The notes beneath the pieces were generated by a model, which saw only the letters and a list, made by a program, of their open reading frames with translations, was not told where the DNA came from and did not search any database. Shown piece after piece: positions 52,959 through 62,420 of a DNA stretch of 64,000 bases; the stretch's first letter is position 1; every line of letters starts with the position of its first letter. Source of the stretch: Nocardia harenae NBRC 108248 (GTDB lineage Bacteria > Actinomycetota > Actinomycetes > Mycobacteriales > Mycobacteriaceae); NCBI RefSeq assembly GCF_001612885.1, contig NZ_BDBH01000001.1, forward strand, positions 558,001 to 622,000, given 5' to 3'. A program made the position numbers and the translations under genes.

Positions 52959-54211
52959 GCGGGCACGTCGGCGGCGCCCATGAATTCGCGCGCCGAGTGC
53001 ATGGCCAGCTGCGGCGCGCCGACGTCGACGGTGCCGATGCCGGTGCGGGCGGCGGTGATCGGGCCGATGGTGGAGCCGCAGGGCAGGTCGGCGCGGTGCA
53101 CGTAGCGCTGCAGCGGCACCCCGGCCTCGGCGCAGGCCAGCGCGAAGGCGCCGGTGCCGACGGCGTCGGTGGCGTAGCGCAGGTTCTGGTTCACCTTGAG
53201 CACCGGGCCGCCGTTCACCGCGATCCGGTGCGCGGGCTCGTGCCGGTCCGGGTAGTTGGGGTGCGTGGCGTGCGCCATGTCGCCGGAGGCGACCAGCGAA
53301 CCGGCCAGCGTCGCCAGGTACTCCGCGCGCCCGCCCCCGGCGGCCAGCACGATCCGCTCCAGCACCGCGGGCAGCAGGTCGGACTGCGCGCCGCGCTCGG
53401 ACTGGCTGCCCACCTCCTCGTGGTCGAAGAGCGCGAGCACCGGCAGCGCCGCGCCCGGTTCGGCCAGCGCGGCCAGGAAGGCGGCCAGCCCGGCGTAGCA
53501 GGTGGCCTGGTTGTCCAGCCGGGGCGCGCTCACCAGGTCGCGCTCCCGGCCGACCAGGGTGCTCGGCGCGAGGTCGTGCGTCATGAGCTCCCACCCGAGC
53601 ACATCGTCCGGGACCGCGCCTGCCTGCTCGGCCACGTGTGCGATGAACGAGGCGCGCTCGGCGCCGACGCCCCAGACCCCGTTGACGTGGCGCTGCGGGT
53701 CGAGCGTGACCCCGCGCCGCTCCTCGGAGAGGTGGATGGCGAGCTGCGGCACCCGCAGGATGGGCTCGTCGATCCGCACGAGCTGCTCGCGCAGGCCGCC
53801 ACCGTCCGGATCACGCAGCGTGAGCCGGCCGGAGATGCCGAGGTCGCGGTCGAGCCAGGAGTTCAGCCAGGCGCCGCCGTACGGCTCCAGCCCGACCAGC
53901 TGCCAGCCCGCCGAGAGCAGGTCGGGGTGCTGCTTGACGCGCAGGTTGGGGCTGTCGGTGTGCGCGCCGACCACCCGGAACCCGGCGCCGGGCGCGCTGC
54001 CGTCGGTGCTCCATGCCACCAGTGAACCGCCCCGGATCACGTAGTAGCGGCCCGGCTCGCCTGCCGCCCACGGCTCGGCCTCGCGCAGCGCGCGGAAGCC
54101 GTTGGCCTCGAGCTCCCGGCTCACGGTGTGGCAGACATGGAACGGCGAGGGCGAGGCGTCGATGAAGGCGCACAGGCCGGTGGCGGTGGCGGTGGTGCTG
54201 ACGACGGGCAT
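52916..54211 (-). CDS. pepC: M18 family aminopeptidase
   Basis: A 431-residue dizinc aminopeptidase. Metal and catalytic motifs: [14 protein letters not shown] (first His and Asp), [23 protein letters not shown] (Glu-Glu) and [12 protein letters not shown] (last His). Substrates are aspartyl or other N-terminal residues. ATG 54211 is seven bases after TAGGAT and is probably leaderless. Its stop lies inside the convergent GT87 gene. The homologue Rv0800 has the same neighbourhood. Confidence 0.92.
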   Translation of the reverse strand: MPVVSTTATATGLCAFIDASPSPFHVCHTVSRELEANGFRALREAEPWAAGEPGRYYVIRGGSLVAWSTDGSAPGAGFRVVGAHTDSPNLRVKQHPDLLSAGWQLVGLEPYGGAWLNSWLDRDLGISGRLTLRDPDGGGLREQLVRIDEPILRVPQLAIHLSEERRGVTLDPQRHVNGVWGVGAERASFIAHVAEQAGAVPDDVLGWELMTHDLAPSTLVGRERDLVSAPRLDNQATCYAGLAAFLAALAEPGAALPVLALFDHEEVGSQSERGAQSDLLPAVLERIVLAAGGGRAEYLATLAGSLVASGDMAHATHPNYPDRHEPAHRIAVNGGPVLKVNQNLRYATDAVGTGAFALACAEAGVPLQRYVHRADLPCGSTIGPITAARTGIGTVDVGAPQLAMHSAREFMGAADVPAYAAALAAFLTPAA

Positions 54212-54358
54212 GTCCGCGATCCTAGGCAGCGCGGTGCCGCAGGTCCGGCCCCGGTGCGCCAACCGTCAAGCGCTATTGACGGAGGTAATCACTTCCGCAT
54301 CATTCGAGCACACCCGCCACAATTCCGGCGGTAATGCGCGCGAATTTCATCGGATGAA

Positions 54359-54790
54359 TCACCCGACGGTCTGCGCCACCAGATCCAGCAATCGAAGCAG
54401 TTCCGCATATCGGCGCGCTCCGATCCGGGAACGGAGTCGCTGCTCGGCCCGATACTCCTCGGCGCGCACCGCCGCGACCAGCTCGGCGCCCAGCTTGCTG
54501 AGCCCGATCAGGATGCGCCGCCGGTCGTCCTCGGCCGCCACCCGGAAGATCAGCCCGCGTTCGGCCAGCGCATCGGCGTGCCGAGTGGCCGACGAGGGCG
54601 GCAGCTGCGACTTCGCCGCCAATTCGCTCATCGTGGTCCGGCCGTCGACGGACAGGTTCGACAACATCGACCACTGATCCGGGGAAAGCTGGCGCGCGTA
54701 CAAAGCGTCGTCGAGGTGACGCACCCAGCTCCGCTCCGCGGAACGCAAAGCGCCATGCAGCGTGGAATTACCGCCCACCATGGTTTCCAC
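54359..54790 (-). CDS. MarR family transcriptional regulator
   Basis: A 143-residue winged-helix regulator: LSPDQWSMLSNLSVDGRTTMSELAAKSQLPPSSATRHADALAERGLIFRVAAEDDRRRILIGLSKLGAEL shows the recognition helix and the DDRRR wing. Typical MarR length. GTG 54790 has AGGA nearby; ATG 54781 is also possible. It has no partner in the neighbouring 150 bp on either side, and the upstream 263 bp are non-coding and rather AT-rich, probably holding its operator. Confidence 0.88.
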   Translation of the reverse strand: METMVGGNSTLHGALRSAERSWVRHLDDALYARQLSPDQWSMLSNLSVDGRTTMSELAAKSQLPPSSATRHADALAERGLIFRVAAEDDRRRILIGLSKLGAELVAAVRAEEYRAEQRLRSRIGARRYAELLRLLDLVAQTVG

Positions 54791-55053
54791 AATTGTCCTG
54801 ACTGCCTCGAGAATTGGAACGAGGGGAAGACTACCGAACGCGGATAATTCGCGTGAGCGAGTGGTGTCCGCCGGTCGCCGGACATCGCGGGGGGCGCCCG
54901 AAAACTCGGCTGCGCCAGTTCAATTCGACATCCAATACTCGAAATGCAATTTTCACCGAGAGGATTCGGCGCGGCCCCCGATCCCCCGGAAACGCCACCG
55001 GCCCGGACCGCGCGGGTGCGCGATCCGGGCCGGGAGCGGGAATCCGTTGCGGG

Positions 55054-55731
55054 TCAGGCCGCTACGAGCGAGTCCAGGACCGAGAGAAACAGCCCGAGCC
55101 CGTCGTCGCTGGGGCCGGTGAGCGCCTCGGTGGCGTGCTCGGGGTGCGGCATGAGCCCGACCACCCGGCCATTGGCCGAGGAGATCCCGGCGATGCCGCG
55201 CTGCGAGCCGTTCGGGTTGTCGCCGGAGTAGCGGAAGACCACCCTGCCCTCGCCCTCCAGCTGGTCGAGCACCTCGGCGGAGGCCTGGAACCGGCCCTCG
55301 CCGGACTTGAGCGGCACCAGGATCTGCGCGCCCGGCTCGAACCGGCCGGTCCAGGCGGTGGCGGTGGACTCCACCGTCAGCCACTCGTCGCGGCAGACGA
55401 AGTGCAGCCCGTCGTTGCGGGTGAGCGCACCGGGCAGCAGCCCGGCCTCGCAGAGCACCTGGAAGCCGTTGCAGATGCCGAGCACCGGCAGCCCCTGGCC
55501 CGCGGCGCGCACGACCTCGCCCATCACCGGGGCGAACCGGGCGATGGCGCCTGCCCGCAGGTAGTCGCCGTAGGAGAAGCCGCCGGGCACGATCACCGCG
55601 TCGACGGCCTTGAGATCGGCGTCGGCGTGCCACAGGTTGACCGCCTCGGCGCCGGAGAGCCGGACCGCGCGGGCCGCGTCGACATCGTCGAGCGTGCCGG
55701 GAAACGTGATGACCCCGATGCGCGCGCTCAT
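55054..55731 (-). CDS. purQ: Phosphoribosylformylglycinamidine synthase subunit PurQ
   Basis: A 225-residue class I glutamine amidotransferase that feeds ammonia to PurL. Catalytic triad motifs: [21 protein letters not shown] (Cys) and [12 protein letters not shown] (His, Glu); [19 protein letters not shown] is the oxyanion region. ATG 55731 overlaps the purS stop (ATGA). Confidence 0.96.
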   Translation of the reverse strand: MSARIGVITFPGTLDDVDAARAVRLSGAEAVNLWHADADLKAVDAVIVPGGFSYGDYLRAGAIARFAPVMGEVVRAAGQGLPVLGICNGFQVLCEAGLLPGALTRNDGLHFVCRDEWLTVESTATAWTGRFEPGAQILVPLKSGEGRFQASAEVLDQLEGEGRVVFRYSGDNPNGSQRGIAGISSANGRVVGLMPHPEHATEALTGPSDDGLGLFLSVLDSLVAA

Positions 55732-55964
55732 GGGAGCCGGACGACCTTCCACTCCTCGATCACGGTGTTGGCGAGCAGCGATTCGGCGATCTGCTCCAGC
55801 TCGGCGTCGCTCACCGAGTCCTCGACATCGAGCTCGAAGCGCTTGCCCTGCCGCACATCGGCGACTCCGGCGAATCCCAGGCGGGGAAGCGCACCGACGA
55901 TGGCCTGACCCTGCGGATCCAGGATCTCGGCCTTCGGCATCACCTCGACCACGACTCGTGCCAC
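55728..55964 (-). CDS. purS: Phosphoribosylformylglycinamidine synthase subunit PurS
   Basis: A 78-residue ferredoxin-like fold protein that bridges PurL and Pur[22 protein letters not shown] and [21 protein letters not shown] match PurS throughout. GTG 55964 has GAGGAGA eight bases upstream; the frame is open far upstream but without a start signal. First gene of purSQ. Confidence 0.93.
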   Translation of the reverse strand: MARVVVEVMPKAEILDPQGQAIVGALPRLGFAGVADVRQGKRFELDVEDSVSDAELEQIAESLLANTVIEEWKVVRLP

Positions 55965-56090
55965 GCGTTTTCTCCTCGGGAGAGTTCGGGGGTGTACCGG
56001 AACAGCGTAGTCGCGGCGGGCCCGGACGGCCGCCGGGGGGTGCGACATCACAGCCGGTCGCCCCGCACCGGCGGCGGCTAGCATCGCCGC

Positions 56091-56741
56091 ATGCGCATAG
56101 CTCACTTCGGACACTCCTGCATCCTCGTCGAGCTGCACGGCACCAAGGTGCTGTTCGACCCGGGCACCTTCGCGCACGGCTTCGAGGGCATCACCGGGCT
56201 CGACGCCATCGCCGTCACCCACCAGCACCCGGACCACATCGACGGCGACCGGATCGGCGCGCTCATCGAGGCCAACCCCGGCGCCCTGCTGCTCTCCGAC
56301 CCGCAGACCGCCGAGCTGCGCCCCGAGCCGTGGGCGGCGGTGCACGCCGGGCAGGTGCTCACGGTGGGCGGGGTCACCGTCACCGGCGGCGGGGGCAGGC
56401 ACGCGGTGATCCACCCCGACCTGCCGGTCATCGACAACACCGTCTTCCAGCTCGGCACGCGGGCCGATCCGGCGCAGCTGGTACACCCCGGCGATTCGCT
56501 GTGGGTGCCGCCGAGCCCGGTCGGCGTGCTCGCCATCCCGGCGGCGGCGCCGTGGATGCGGATCAGCGAGGCGGTGGATTATCTGCGCGCGGTTCGCCCG
56601 CGGACCGCCGTGCCCATCCACTACGGGATCGTCGCGCCGGAGGCGAGGGGGATCTACTTCGGGCGGCTGGCCGAAATGGGGCCGGAAGGCACGGAATTCT
56701 CGCCGATCGAGCACGAGGGGGACAGGGAGTTCCCCGGCTGA
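56091..56741 (+). CDS. Metallo-beta-lactamase-fold hydrolase (UlaG-like)
   Basis: A 216-residue protein with the MBL metal motif [11 protein letters not shown] (HxHxDH) and further ligands HAVIHP and [19 protein letters not shown] and KVLFDPG at the start are typical of the small UlaG-like branch. The physiological substrate is unknown. ATG 56091 is six bases after TAGCAT (leaderless). Divergent from purSQ, as with M. tuberculosis Rv0786c. Confidence 0.85.
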   Translation: MRIAHFGHSCILVELHGTKVLFDPGTFAHGFEGITGLDAIAVTHQHPDHIDGDRIGALIEANPGALLLSDPQTAELRPEPWAAVHAGQVLTVGGVTVTGGGGRHAVIHPDLPVIDNTVFQLGTRADPAQLVHPGDSLWVPPSPVGVLAIPAAAPWMRISEAVDYLRAVRPRTAVPIHYGIVAPEARGIYFGRLAEMGPEGTEFSPIEHEGDREFPG

Positions 56742-56839
56742 GGTCCGGCTACACCTACGTAATTCGCGGGCCATAGCCGGAAAACGAATTGCACGTGCAT
56801 CGGCAATTTCGCCGGGTTTATCCGGCCGCGGACGTGGGA

Positions 56840-56874
56840 CCGCCCCGCGCCGGGGGTAGGCCCGGGCGGGGCGG
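56840..56874 (-). terminator. Hairpin downstream of the 19-residue peptide ORF
   Basis: CCGCCCCG (56840-56847) and CGGGGCGG (56867-56874) pair perfectly, with an inner CGGG/CCCG extension. It begins 21 bp after the peptide stop on the minus strand. No T-run follows. Confidence 0.5.
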
Positions 56875-56894
56875 CTGGGTCAGCGCTGGCCTGG

Positions 56895-56954
56895 TCAGTC
56901 CGCGCTCAGGGTCTCCAGCAGGGCCGTGATCAGTTCGAGCAGGGTGTCGAGCAT
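56895..56954 (-). CDS. Putative 19-residue amphipathic peptide
   Basis: MLDTLLELITALLETLSAD, with AGGAAGGGAAG ending six bases before the ATG and a -10-like TAAGCT (complement of 56981-56986) upstream. Leucines at positions 2, 5, 6, 9, 12, 13 and 16 make one hydrophobic face; the charges are acidic. The shape resembles membrane-active or surfactant peptides, or a small regulatory peptide. I do not recognise a family. Confidence 0.4.
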   Translation of the reverse strand: MLDTLLELITALLETLSAD

Positions 56955-57374
56955 TGTGCTTCCCTTCCTGTCGTCTCACTAGCTTACGGATACCGCACTC
57001 ACAGAATTGCACCGATCGGCCGCGGCGCAAACACCGCAGAGCAAAGAATTTTGCGGATTTGTTTTCGGCACCCACGAATTCCACGAATAGAATGCGGCGC
57101 GCGTTCGGCGAATCCGACCGAAACAAGAGAAATTCGCGGGAATCCGGGTTGCCGGTGTCGTTCCGGCGGTTTGCCGGACGGTGGCGCGGGCAGATCCGGC
57201 CACATCCATCCGGTATGCCGGATTCGGTCGAGCGGCACCGGCCGCGGGTCCGGGCCGCCGCCTGTCCGGTGGCCTCGGCCTCCCCCGCGCCGGTGATCAT
57301 CGGCGAAACGGACCCGCGGTACGCGAATCGGCGCCGTCACCCGGCTACGCCATTCGCGGGTGACGACGCCGAGC

Positions 57375-58079
57375 TCAGGCCGCGCGGCTCGCGGCGCTGT
57401 ACGGCTCCCAGCGGTACAGCTGTCCGGCGGCGCCGTGGTAGAGCGCCAGGTCGACGGCGTCGAGCAGAGCCTGCCGCGGGCCGGAGCGGGTCAGTTGCGC
57501 ACCGGAGACCGCGAGCCGCACGACTCCGCCGCGCTTGGCGGTCCGCGCCGCGCCGAGAACCAGCGCCCGGCACCACCACGGCTCGGTGCGGAAGCCCTCG
57601 CCGATGCCGTACACCCTGGTGCGCTGCGCGATATTGCGCTCCAGGTCGACGATCGAGGTCAGCCCGAGCGCCAGCCGGAAGCCGACGTCGGGCAGCGCCT
57701 CCATGGCGCCCGCCGATGCGCTCCAGCGCGGGGCGGCGAAGAGCCGGGTGCGCAGCCCGACCCGCTCCATCACCCGGTCGGCCGCCATCAGCCGCAGCCG
57801 CGCCTCGTGCCGCGGCAGCGCGCCGAACTCGGCCCGCCTGCGCTTGGTGGCAGCCTGGTCGTAGCCGTGCAGCACGATGGCGTCGCCGCCGCCGCGCCGC
57901 CCGCGCAGCCAGGCCAGCGTGGCCGGGTCGTCGGTCAGCTTGTAGCCGCCCTTCAGCCGCGGCGCGACGAGCAGCGAGAGCGGCACACCCCGGTCGTCCA
58001 TCTCGGCCGCGAACTCGATCGCGGCGTCCCGGGTGGTGTCCCGGATTCCGGAGACGGAGACGATGAGCTCGGCAGTCAT
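57375..58079 (-). CDS. DUF2334 polysaccharide-deacetylase-like protein
   Basis: A 234-residue protein: ELIVSVSGIRDTTRDA, SLLVAPRLKGGYKLTDDP, DAIVLHGYDQ (the HGYD motif of DUF2334) and APRWSASAGAMEALPDVGFRLALG. DUF2334 has the NodB-type barrel and is thought to act on cell-surface carbohydrates. No signal peptide is visible. ATG 58079 is the preferred start. It lies downstream of the oligopeptidase gene on the same strand after 87 bp. Confidence 0.82.
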   Translation of the reverse strand: MTAELIVSVSGIRDTTRDAAIEFAAEMDDRGVPLSLLVAPRLKGGYKLTDDPATLAWLRGRRGGGDAIVLHGYDQAATKRRRAEFGALPRHEARLRLMAADRVMERVGLRTRLFAAPRWSASAGAMEALPDVGFRLALGLTSIVDLERNIAQRTRVYGIGEGFRTEPWWCRALVLGAARTAKRGGVVRLAVSGAQLTRSGPRQALLDAVDLALYHGAAGQLYRWEPYSAASRAA

Positions 58080-58165
58080 GGGACAACGGTGACAGGACGA
58101 CATGTCCGCGGCGTGCAGCCGGGATGACGCCGAAACCAACACCGGTCACATTTCAGTGCATACCG

Positions 58166-60322
58166 CTATGACGGCGCGACCTTGCCGAGCCCGACGGTGT
58201 CGAGCACCCAGGCGTACTCGAAGGCGACTTCCTTCCACTTCTCGTAGCGCCCGCTCACCCCGCCGTGGCCCGCGCTCATCTCGGTCTTGAGCAGCAGCGG
58301 GGCATCGCCGGTGGCGACGGCGCGCAGCCGCGCGACCCACTTGGCCGGCTCCACGTAGAGCACCCGGGTGTCGTTCAGGCTGGTGATCGCCAGGATCGCC
58401 GGGTAGCGCTTGGCCTCGACGTTCTCGTACGGCGAGTAGGACTTCATGTACGCGTAGACCTCGGGGTCGGCGAGCGGGTTGCCCCACTCGTCCCACTCGA
58501 TCACCGTGAGTGGAAGCGAGGGGTCGAGGATCGAGGTCAGCGGGTCGACGAAGGGCACATTGGCGAGGATGCCCGCGAAGAGCTCCGGCGCCAGGTTGGC
58601 GACCGCGCCGACCAGCAGCCCGCCCGCGCTGCCGCCATCCGCGACCAGCCGGTCGGCGCTGGTGCGGCCGGTGTCGATCAGGTGGCGGGCCGCGGCGACG
58701 AAGTCGGTGAAGGTGTTCTTCTTGCGCAGCGTCTTGCCGTTCTCGTACCAGAGCCTGCCCATCTCGCCGCCGCCGCGCACGTGCGCCACCGCGAACACCA
58801 TGCCGCGGTCGAGCAGCGAGAGCCGGGAGACCGAGAAGCCGGGGTCGATGCTGGCCTCGTAGGAGCCGTAGCCGTAGAGCAGCAGCGGCGCCGCGGCGCC
58901 GGGCTGTACCGCGTCCCGGCGCCAGACCAGCGAGATCGGGATGCGGGTTCCGTCCTCGGCGAGCGCCCAGTCCCGGCTCTGCTCGTAGCGCTCCGGGTCG
59001 TAGCCGCCGAGCACCGGCTGCTCCTTGCGCAGCAGCAGCTCACCGGTGCCGGGCGCGTAGTCGAAGACCCGGGTCGGGGTGGTGAACGAGGTCAGCCCGA
59101 TGCGCAGCGTCGGCTGCTCCCACTCCGGGTTGGCGCCGAGCCCGACCGCGAAGAGCGGCAGCTCGAACTCGAGTTCGCGGCGCTCGCCGTAGCCGTCGGG
59201 GGTGAGCGGCCAGACCGCGAGCCTGCTCAGCGCCTCGCGGCGGTAGCCGAGCACCAGGTGGTCGGCGAAGGCGTCGACATCCTCCAGCCGCACGTCGTCG
59301 CGGTGCTCGATGAGCAGCGTGAGCGCGGCGGGGTCGCTGACCGGCGCCTCGGCGAGCACGAAGTTCTCCGCCTTCACGCCGTCGACCACGTCGTTGTGCA
59401 GTACCAGGAAGCGGTCCTCGCCCGCCACCACCGCGTGCTCGACGCTGTACTCCACGCCCTCGCGGCGCGGCAGGATCACCCGGAACTCGCCCTCCGGGTC
59501 GGCCGACTCCAGCATCCAGCCCTCGCTGGTGATCTTGGAGGCGACCCAGATGAGCAGGTACTTCTCCGAGCGGGTGGTGCCGATGCTCACCCAGTACCGC
59601 TCGTCCGGCTCGTGGAAGACCTTGGCGTCGTCGGCGGCCGCGGTGCCGAGCCGGTGCCGCCACACGGTGTCCGGGCGCCAGGATTCGTCCACGGTCTGGT
59701 AGAAGACGTGCGTGCCGTCCAGCGACCAGGTGGCGCCCGGCGCGGTGCCCCTGATCTCGTCGCCGAGCTGCTCACCGGTGCGCAGGTCGAGGAAGCGCAG
59801 CAGGTAGCGCTCGTCGCCGACGGTGTCGGTGGAGTAGGCGAGCAGGGTGCCGTCGTTGCTCACCGAGAAGGCGCCGAGTGCGAAGAAGTCGTGGCCGTCG
59901 GCCAGCACATTGCTGTCCAGCAGCACCTGCTCACCGGGGATCTCGGTACCCACCTCCAGCTGCGGCGGGGTCCAGGCGTCGAGGCCGTCCGCCTCGGGGT
60001 CGATCGGGCAGCGGCAGTGCACGCCGTACTGCTTGCCCTCGAAGCTGCGCGAGTAGTACCAGTACTGCCCGAGCCGGGTCGGCACCGAGAGGTCGGTCTC
60101 CTGGGTGCGGGCCTTGATCTCGTCGAAGATGGCGGTGCGCAGCTCGGCCAGGTGCGCGGTGTTCGCCTCGGTGTAGGCGTTCTCCGCCTCGAGGTAGGCG
60201 ATCACCTCGGGATCGTCCTTGTCGCGGAGCCACTCGTACTCGTCGATCACGACATCGCCGTGCTGCACGCGCTCGGTCGGCACGGTCTTCGCGACGGGGG
60301 GCGGCACACTCTCGACAGACAT
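58166..60322 (-). CDS. ptrB: Oligopeptidase B (prolyl oligopeptidase family S9)
   Basis: A 718-residue serine peptidase cleaving after basic residues in short peptides. The seven-blade propeller forms residues 75-430; the hydrolase domain has GGSAGGLLVGA (nucleophile Ser), SLNDTRV (Asp) and AGHGGVSGRY (His). YGYGSYEASIDPGFSVSRLSLLDRGMVFAVAHVRGGGEMGR is family text. ATG 60322 is seven bases from TAGGGT (leaderless). In M. tuberculosis this gene is split in two (ptrBa/ptrBb); here it is intact. Confidence 0.94.
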   Translation of the reverse strand: MSVESVPPPVAKTVPTERVQHGDVVIDEYEWLRDKDDPEVIAYLEAENAYTEANTAHLAELRTAIFDEIKARTQETDLSVPTRLGQYWYYSRSFEGKQYGVHCRCPIDPEADGLDAWTPPQLEVGTEIPGEQVLLDSNVLADGHDFFALGAFSVSNDGTLLAYSTDTVGDERYLLRFLDLRTGEQLGDEIRGTAPGATWSLDGTHVFYQTVDESWRPDTVWRHRLGTAAADDAKVFHEPDERYWVSIGTTRSEKYLLIWVASKITSEGWMLESADPEGEFRVILPRREGVEYSVEHAVVAGEDRFLVLHNDVVDGVKAENFVLAEAPVSDPAALTLLIEHRDDVRLEDVDAFADHLVLGYRREALSRLAVWPLTPDGYGERRELEFELPLFAVGLGANPEWEQPTLRIGLTSFTTPTRVFDYAPGTGELLLRKEQPVLGGYDPERYEQSRDWALAEDGTRIPISLVWRRDAVQPGAAAPLLLYGYGSYEASIDPGFSVSRLSLLDRGMVFAVAHVRGGGEMGRLWYENGKTLRKKNTFTDFVAAARHLIDTGRTSADRLVADGGSAGGLLVGAVANLAPELFAGILANVPFVDPLTSILDPSLPLTVIEWDEWGNPLADPEVYAYMKSYSPYENVEAKRYPAILAITSLNDTRVLYVEPAKWVARLRAVATGDAPLLLKTEMSAGHGGVSGRYEKWKEVAFEYAWVLDTVGLGKVAPS

Positions 60323-60496
60323 GCGCACCACCCTACTGTCGAGCGGTCCGCCCACTGCGCGCGTGCGGGACACCCGGACCCGGTCGGCCCCGCCGGCTGC
60401 TCCGCCACTGTCGCGGACCGGCGCACCGGCACGCGCGCGCGGGACCCGGTCGGCCTTCGCCCGTAGCGCAGGCGGGGCCTCCATTACGCTCGCCCC

Positions 60497-61561
60497 ATGG
60501 CCTTCGCTGCACGCCCCCGTCCGGCCGGTGTGCCGGCAGCCCTGCTCCTCGCGGTGGCGGCGCTCACCGGCGGCGCCGCCGTTCCCGCGGCGGCCTGTGC
60601 ATGCGGCGCCGTCGCGGGGACCGGCGCGACCGCGACGGTGAACAACGAAGTGGCGCTGGTGCACTGGGACGGCGCGCGGCAGACCATCCTCATGCAGCTC
60701 GCGCTGCGCGCCGACGGCGACCGCGCCGCCCTCGTCGTGCCGACTCCGGCTCCGGCCACGGTGAGCGCGGGCTCCCCGGACACCTTCACCGAACTCGAGC
60801 GGCAGACCGCGCCGGAGATCGTCACCGAGCGGGACTTCTTCGGCTCCGGCGACTTCGAGGGGCTCAGCTCGGGCGCCGCGCCGGGGGCCGCGCCGACGGT
60901 GCTGAACCAGGTCACGCTCGGCCCGCTGGAGGCGACGACGCTGGCAGGCGGCGGGCTCGACGGCGTGCGGAACTGGTTGCGCGACAACGGCTATCGCATG
61001 CGCCCCGAGGTGGTCGAGACGCTCGCGCCGTACCTGGCGGAGGGGTGGTCGCTCGTTGCCATCCGGCTCACCGGCGCGGACGGCCTCGACGGCGCGCTCG
61101 ACCCGGTGCGGCTCACCTTCGACGCCACCGCCCCGGTCTACCCCATGCGCATGTCGTCGGCGGCGACGCTGCCGCAGTCGGTGCGGCTCTACGTGCTCGG
61201 CGAGCACCGGGTGCGCCGCGCCGACCCGGATGCCGCGCACCAGTTCACCGAGGTGGAGTTCGCCGGGCGGCTCGGCGAGGCCGACGACCCGCTGCTCCGC
61301 GAGCTCACCGCGAACGGCACCGACTACCTCACCGAGCTGGCCGTGTCGATCCCCGAACCGGCCCGCATCAGCAGCGATTTCACCTTCGCCGACGCGGACT
61401 CCGACGCCGAGCACCGCGAGCGGATCACCCGCACCGAGCAGGTGCAGGTGCTCGGCTTCCCGGCCGGGCCGGTGATCCTCGGCGCCGCGCTGCTCGCCGC
61501 GACCCTGGTGGTGATCGCGGTGATCCGGGTCTTCCGCGGGCCGCGCCGGTCCGCTTCCTAA
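60497..61561 (+). CDS. DUF2330 secreted/membrane-anchored protein
   Basis: A 354-residue protein with an N-terminal signal peptide (VPAALLLAVAALTGGAAVPAAA) followed by CACGAV, then a DUF2330 domain (NNEVALVHWDGARQTILMQL, ALVVPTPAPA, WSLVAIRL, PVYPMRMSSAA) and a C-terminal membrane helix (VILGAALLAATLVVIAVIRVF) with a basic end. The cysteine pair after the signal may form a disulfide. Function unknown. ATG 60497 is six bases after TACGCT. Its stop overlaps that of the DUF397 gene. Confidence 0.78.
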   Translation: MAFAARPRPAGVPAALLLAVAALTGGAAVPAAACACGAVAGTGATATVNNEVALVHWDGARQTILMQLALRADGDRAALVVPTPAPATVSAGSPDTFTELERQTAPEIVTERDFFGSGDFEGLSSGAAPGAAPTVLNQVTLGPLEATTLAGGGLDGVRNWLRDNGYRMRPEVVETLAPYLAEGWSLVAIRLTGADGLDGALDPVRLTFDATAPVYPMRMSSAATLPQSVRLYVLGEHRVRRADPDAAHQFTEVEFAGRLGEADDPLLRELTANGTDYLTELAVSIPEPARISSDFTFADADSDAEHRERITRTEQVQVLGFPAGPVILGAALLAATLVVIAVIRVFRGPRRSAS

Positions 61562-62016
61562 ACCTCGGTGAGCAGGCCTTCCGCCGCCGTCCACCGGCCG
61601 GCGAGGTCGTCGAACTCGCCCTCGGCCACGGCGTCGGCGAAGTACCGCCATTCGGTCGGCGTGTAGTCCAGGGTGCGGCCGTCGGCCGATTCGAGGGTGG
61701 CCGAGCCGTCGCCGTGCACGGTGATGGCGGGTTCCGTCCTGGCCGCGGAGCGGCCGGTCACGGCGTCGAGGAAGCGATGCCACTGGGCGATGGTGATGGC
61801 GATGATCGGCTGGGCCGCGGGGTCGTTGCCCGGGTCGCGCAGGTACTTACTGTCCCGGATCAGGACCGCAGCGTCGGTCGCCCTGACCTCGACGCAAGCG
61901 CCTCCGTTCCCGCCGCTACGGCGGGCTTTGCGCCATACACCGACCTCGACGCAGTTGCCTCCGTTCCCGCCACTACGGCGGGCTTTCCGCCAGGTGACGG
62001 TGTTGTAGCTGGTCAT
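61558..62016 (-). CDS. DUF397 protein with internal duplication
   Basis: A 152-residue protein. The N-terminal DUF397 part repeats itself: WRKARRSGGNGGNCVEV and, 19 residues later, WRKARRSGGNGGACVEV, followed by VLIRDSKYLRDP and AQWHRFLDAV. The second part (ITVHGDGSATLES, YTPTEWRYFADAV) is a further DUF397-like unit. DUF397 proteins pair with Scr1-type XRE regulators, which is exactly the upstream neighbour. ATG 62016 overlaps that regulator's stop (ATGA). Confidence 0.82.
   Translation of the reverse strand: MTSYNTVTWRKARRSGGNGGNCVEVGVWRKARRSGGNGGACVEVRATDAAVLIRDSKYLRDPGNDPAAQPIIAITIAQWHRFLDAVTGRSAARTEPAITVHGDGSATLESADGRTLDYTPTEWRYFADAVAEGEFDDLAGRWTAAEGLLTEV
61886..61998. repeat. 57-bp tandem duplication inside the DUF397 gene
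   Basis: ACCTCGACGCA starts at 61886 and again at 61943, followed by CTCCGTTCCCGCC and GGCGGGCTTT in both units. The period of 57 bp equals 19 codons. Confidence 0.7.
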
Positions 62017-62420
62017 CGTGCGAACCCTTCCAGTGCTGAGGTGATGAGCTTCTTGGACTCCGAGGCGCTGAGCGCCTTCTTGCCGATATCGCGCCAGACC
62101 TGCTCGTAGGCCGACAGTTCGTCCGGCTTCTGCAAGTACATCGCCCCTGTGAGTGTGTCCACGTAGGCGAGCGGCGGCTCGATGGGTTCGCCGCTCGGAT
62201 CGTCCGGGAAGCTGAGCAGTTGGAAGGAGTTCGCGGCGGTCATGCCACCGTGCACGCCGGCCTTCCACGGAATAACGCGGACGGAGACGCCCGGCTTACC
62301 AGCGAGTGCGAGTAGATGCTGAAGCTGCCGCGCCATGAGTCCCGGTTCGCCGATCAGCCGCCGCAGCACCGCTTCGTTGAGCACGGCTTCGTAGCGCAGC
62401 GGCGGTGTCCGATCGAGCAC
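62013..62420 (-). pseudogene. Scr1-family XRE regulator, N-terminal helix-turn-helix lost
   Basis: 135 residues that match the DUF5753/Scr1 ligand domain: LDRTPPLRYEAVLNEAVLRRLIG, MARQLQHLLALAGKPGVSVRVIPW and AYVDTLTGAMYLQKPDEL. Complete proteins are about 280 residues with a helix-turn-helix at the N-terminus. Here homology stops at about 62420, where a truncated nuclease gene begins on the other strand. GTG 62420 could serve as a start. The product would not bind DNA. Confidence 0.75.

Larger units (their letters stand above)
56742..57374. other. Gene-poor interval with a small peptide unit
   Basis: No ORF of normal length with coding character. It holds a hairpin at 56840-56874 and the 19-codon ORF 56895-56954 on the minus strand. 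From 57000 to 57140 the DNA is distinctly AT-richer than the surroundings and may contain promoters for the peptide unit. Confidence 0.5.
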
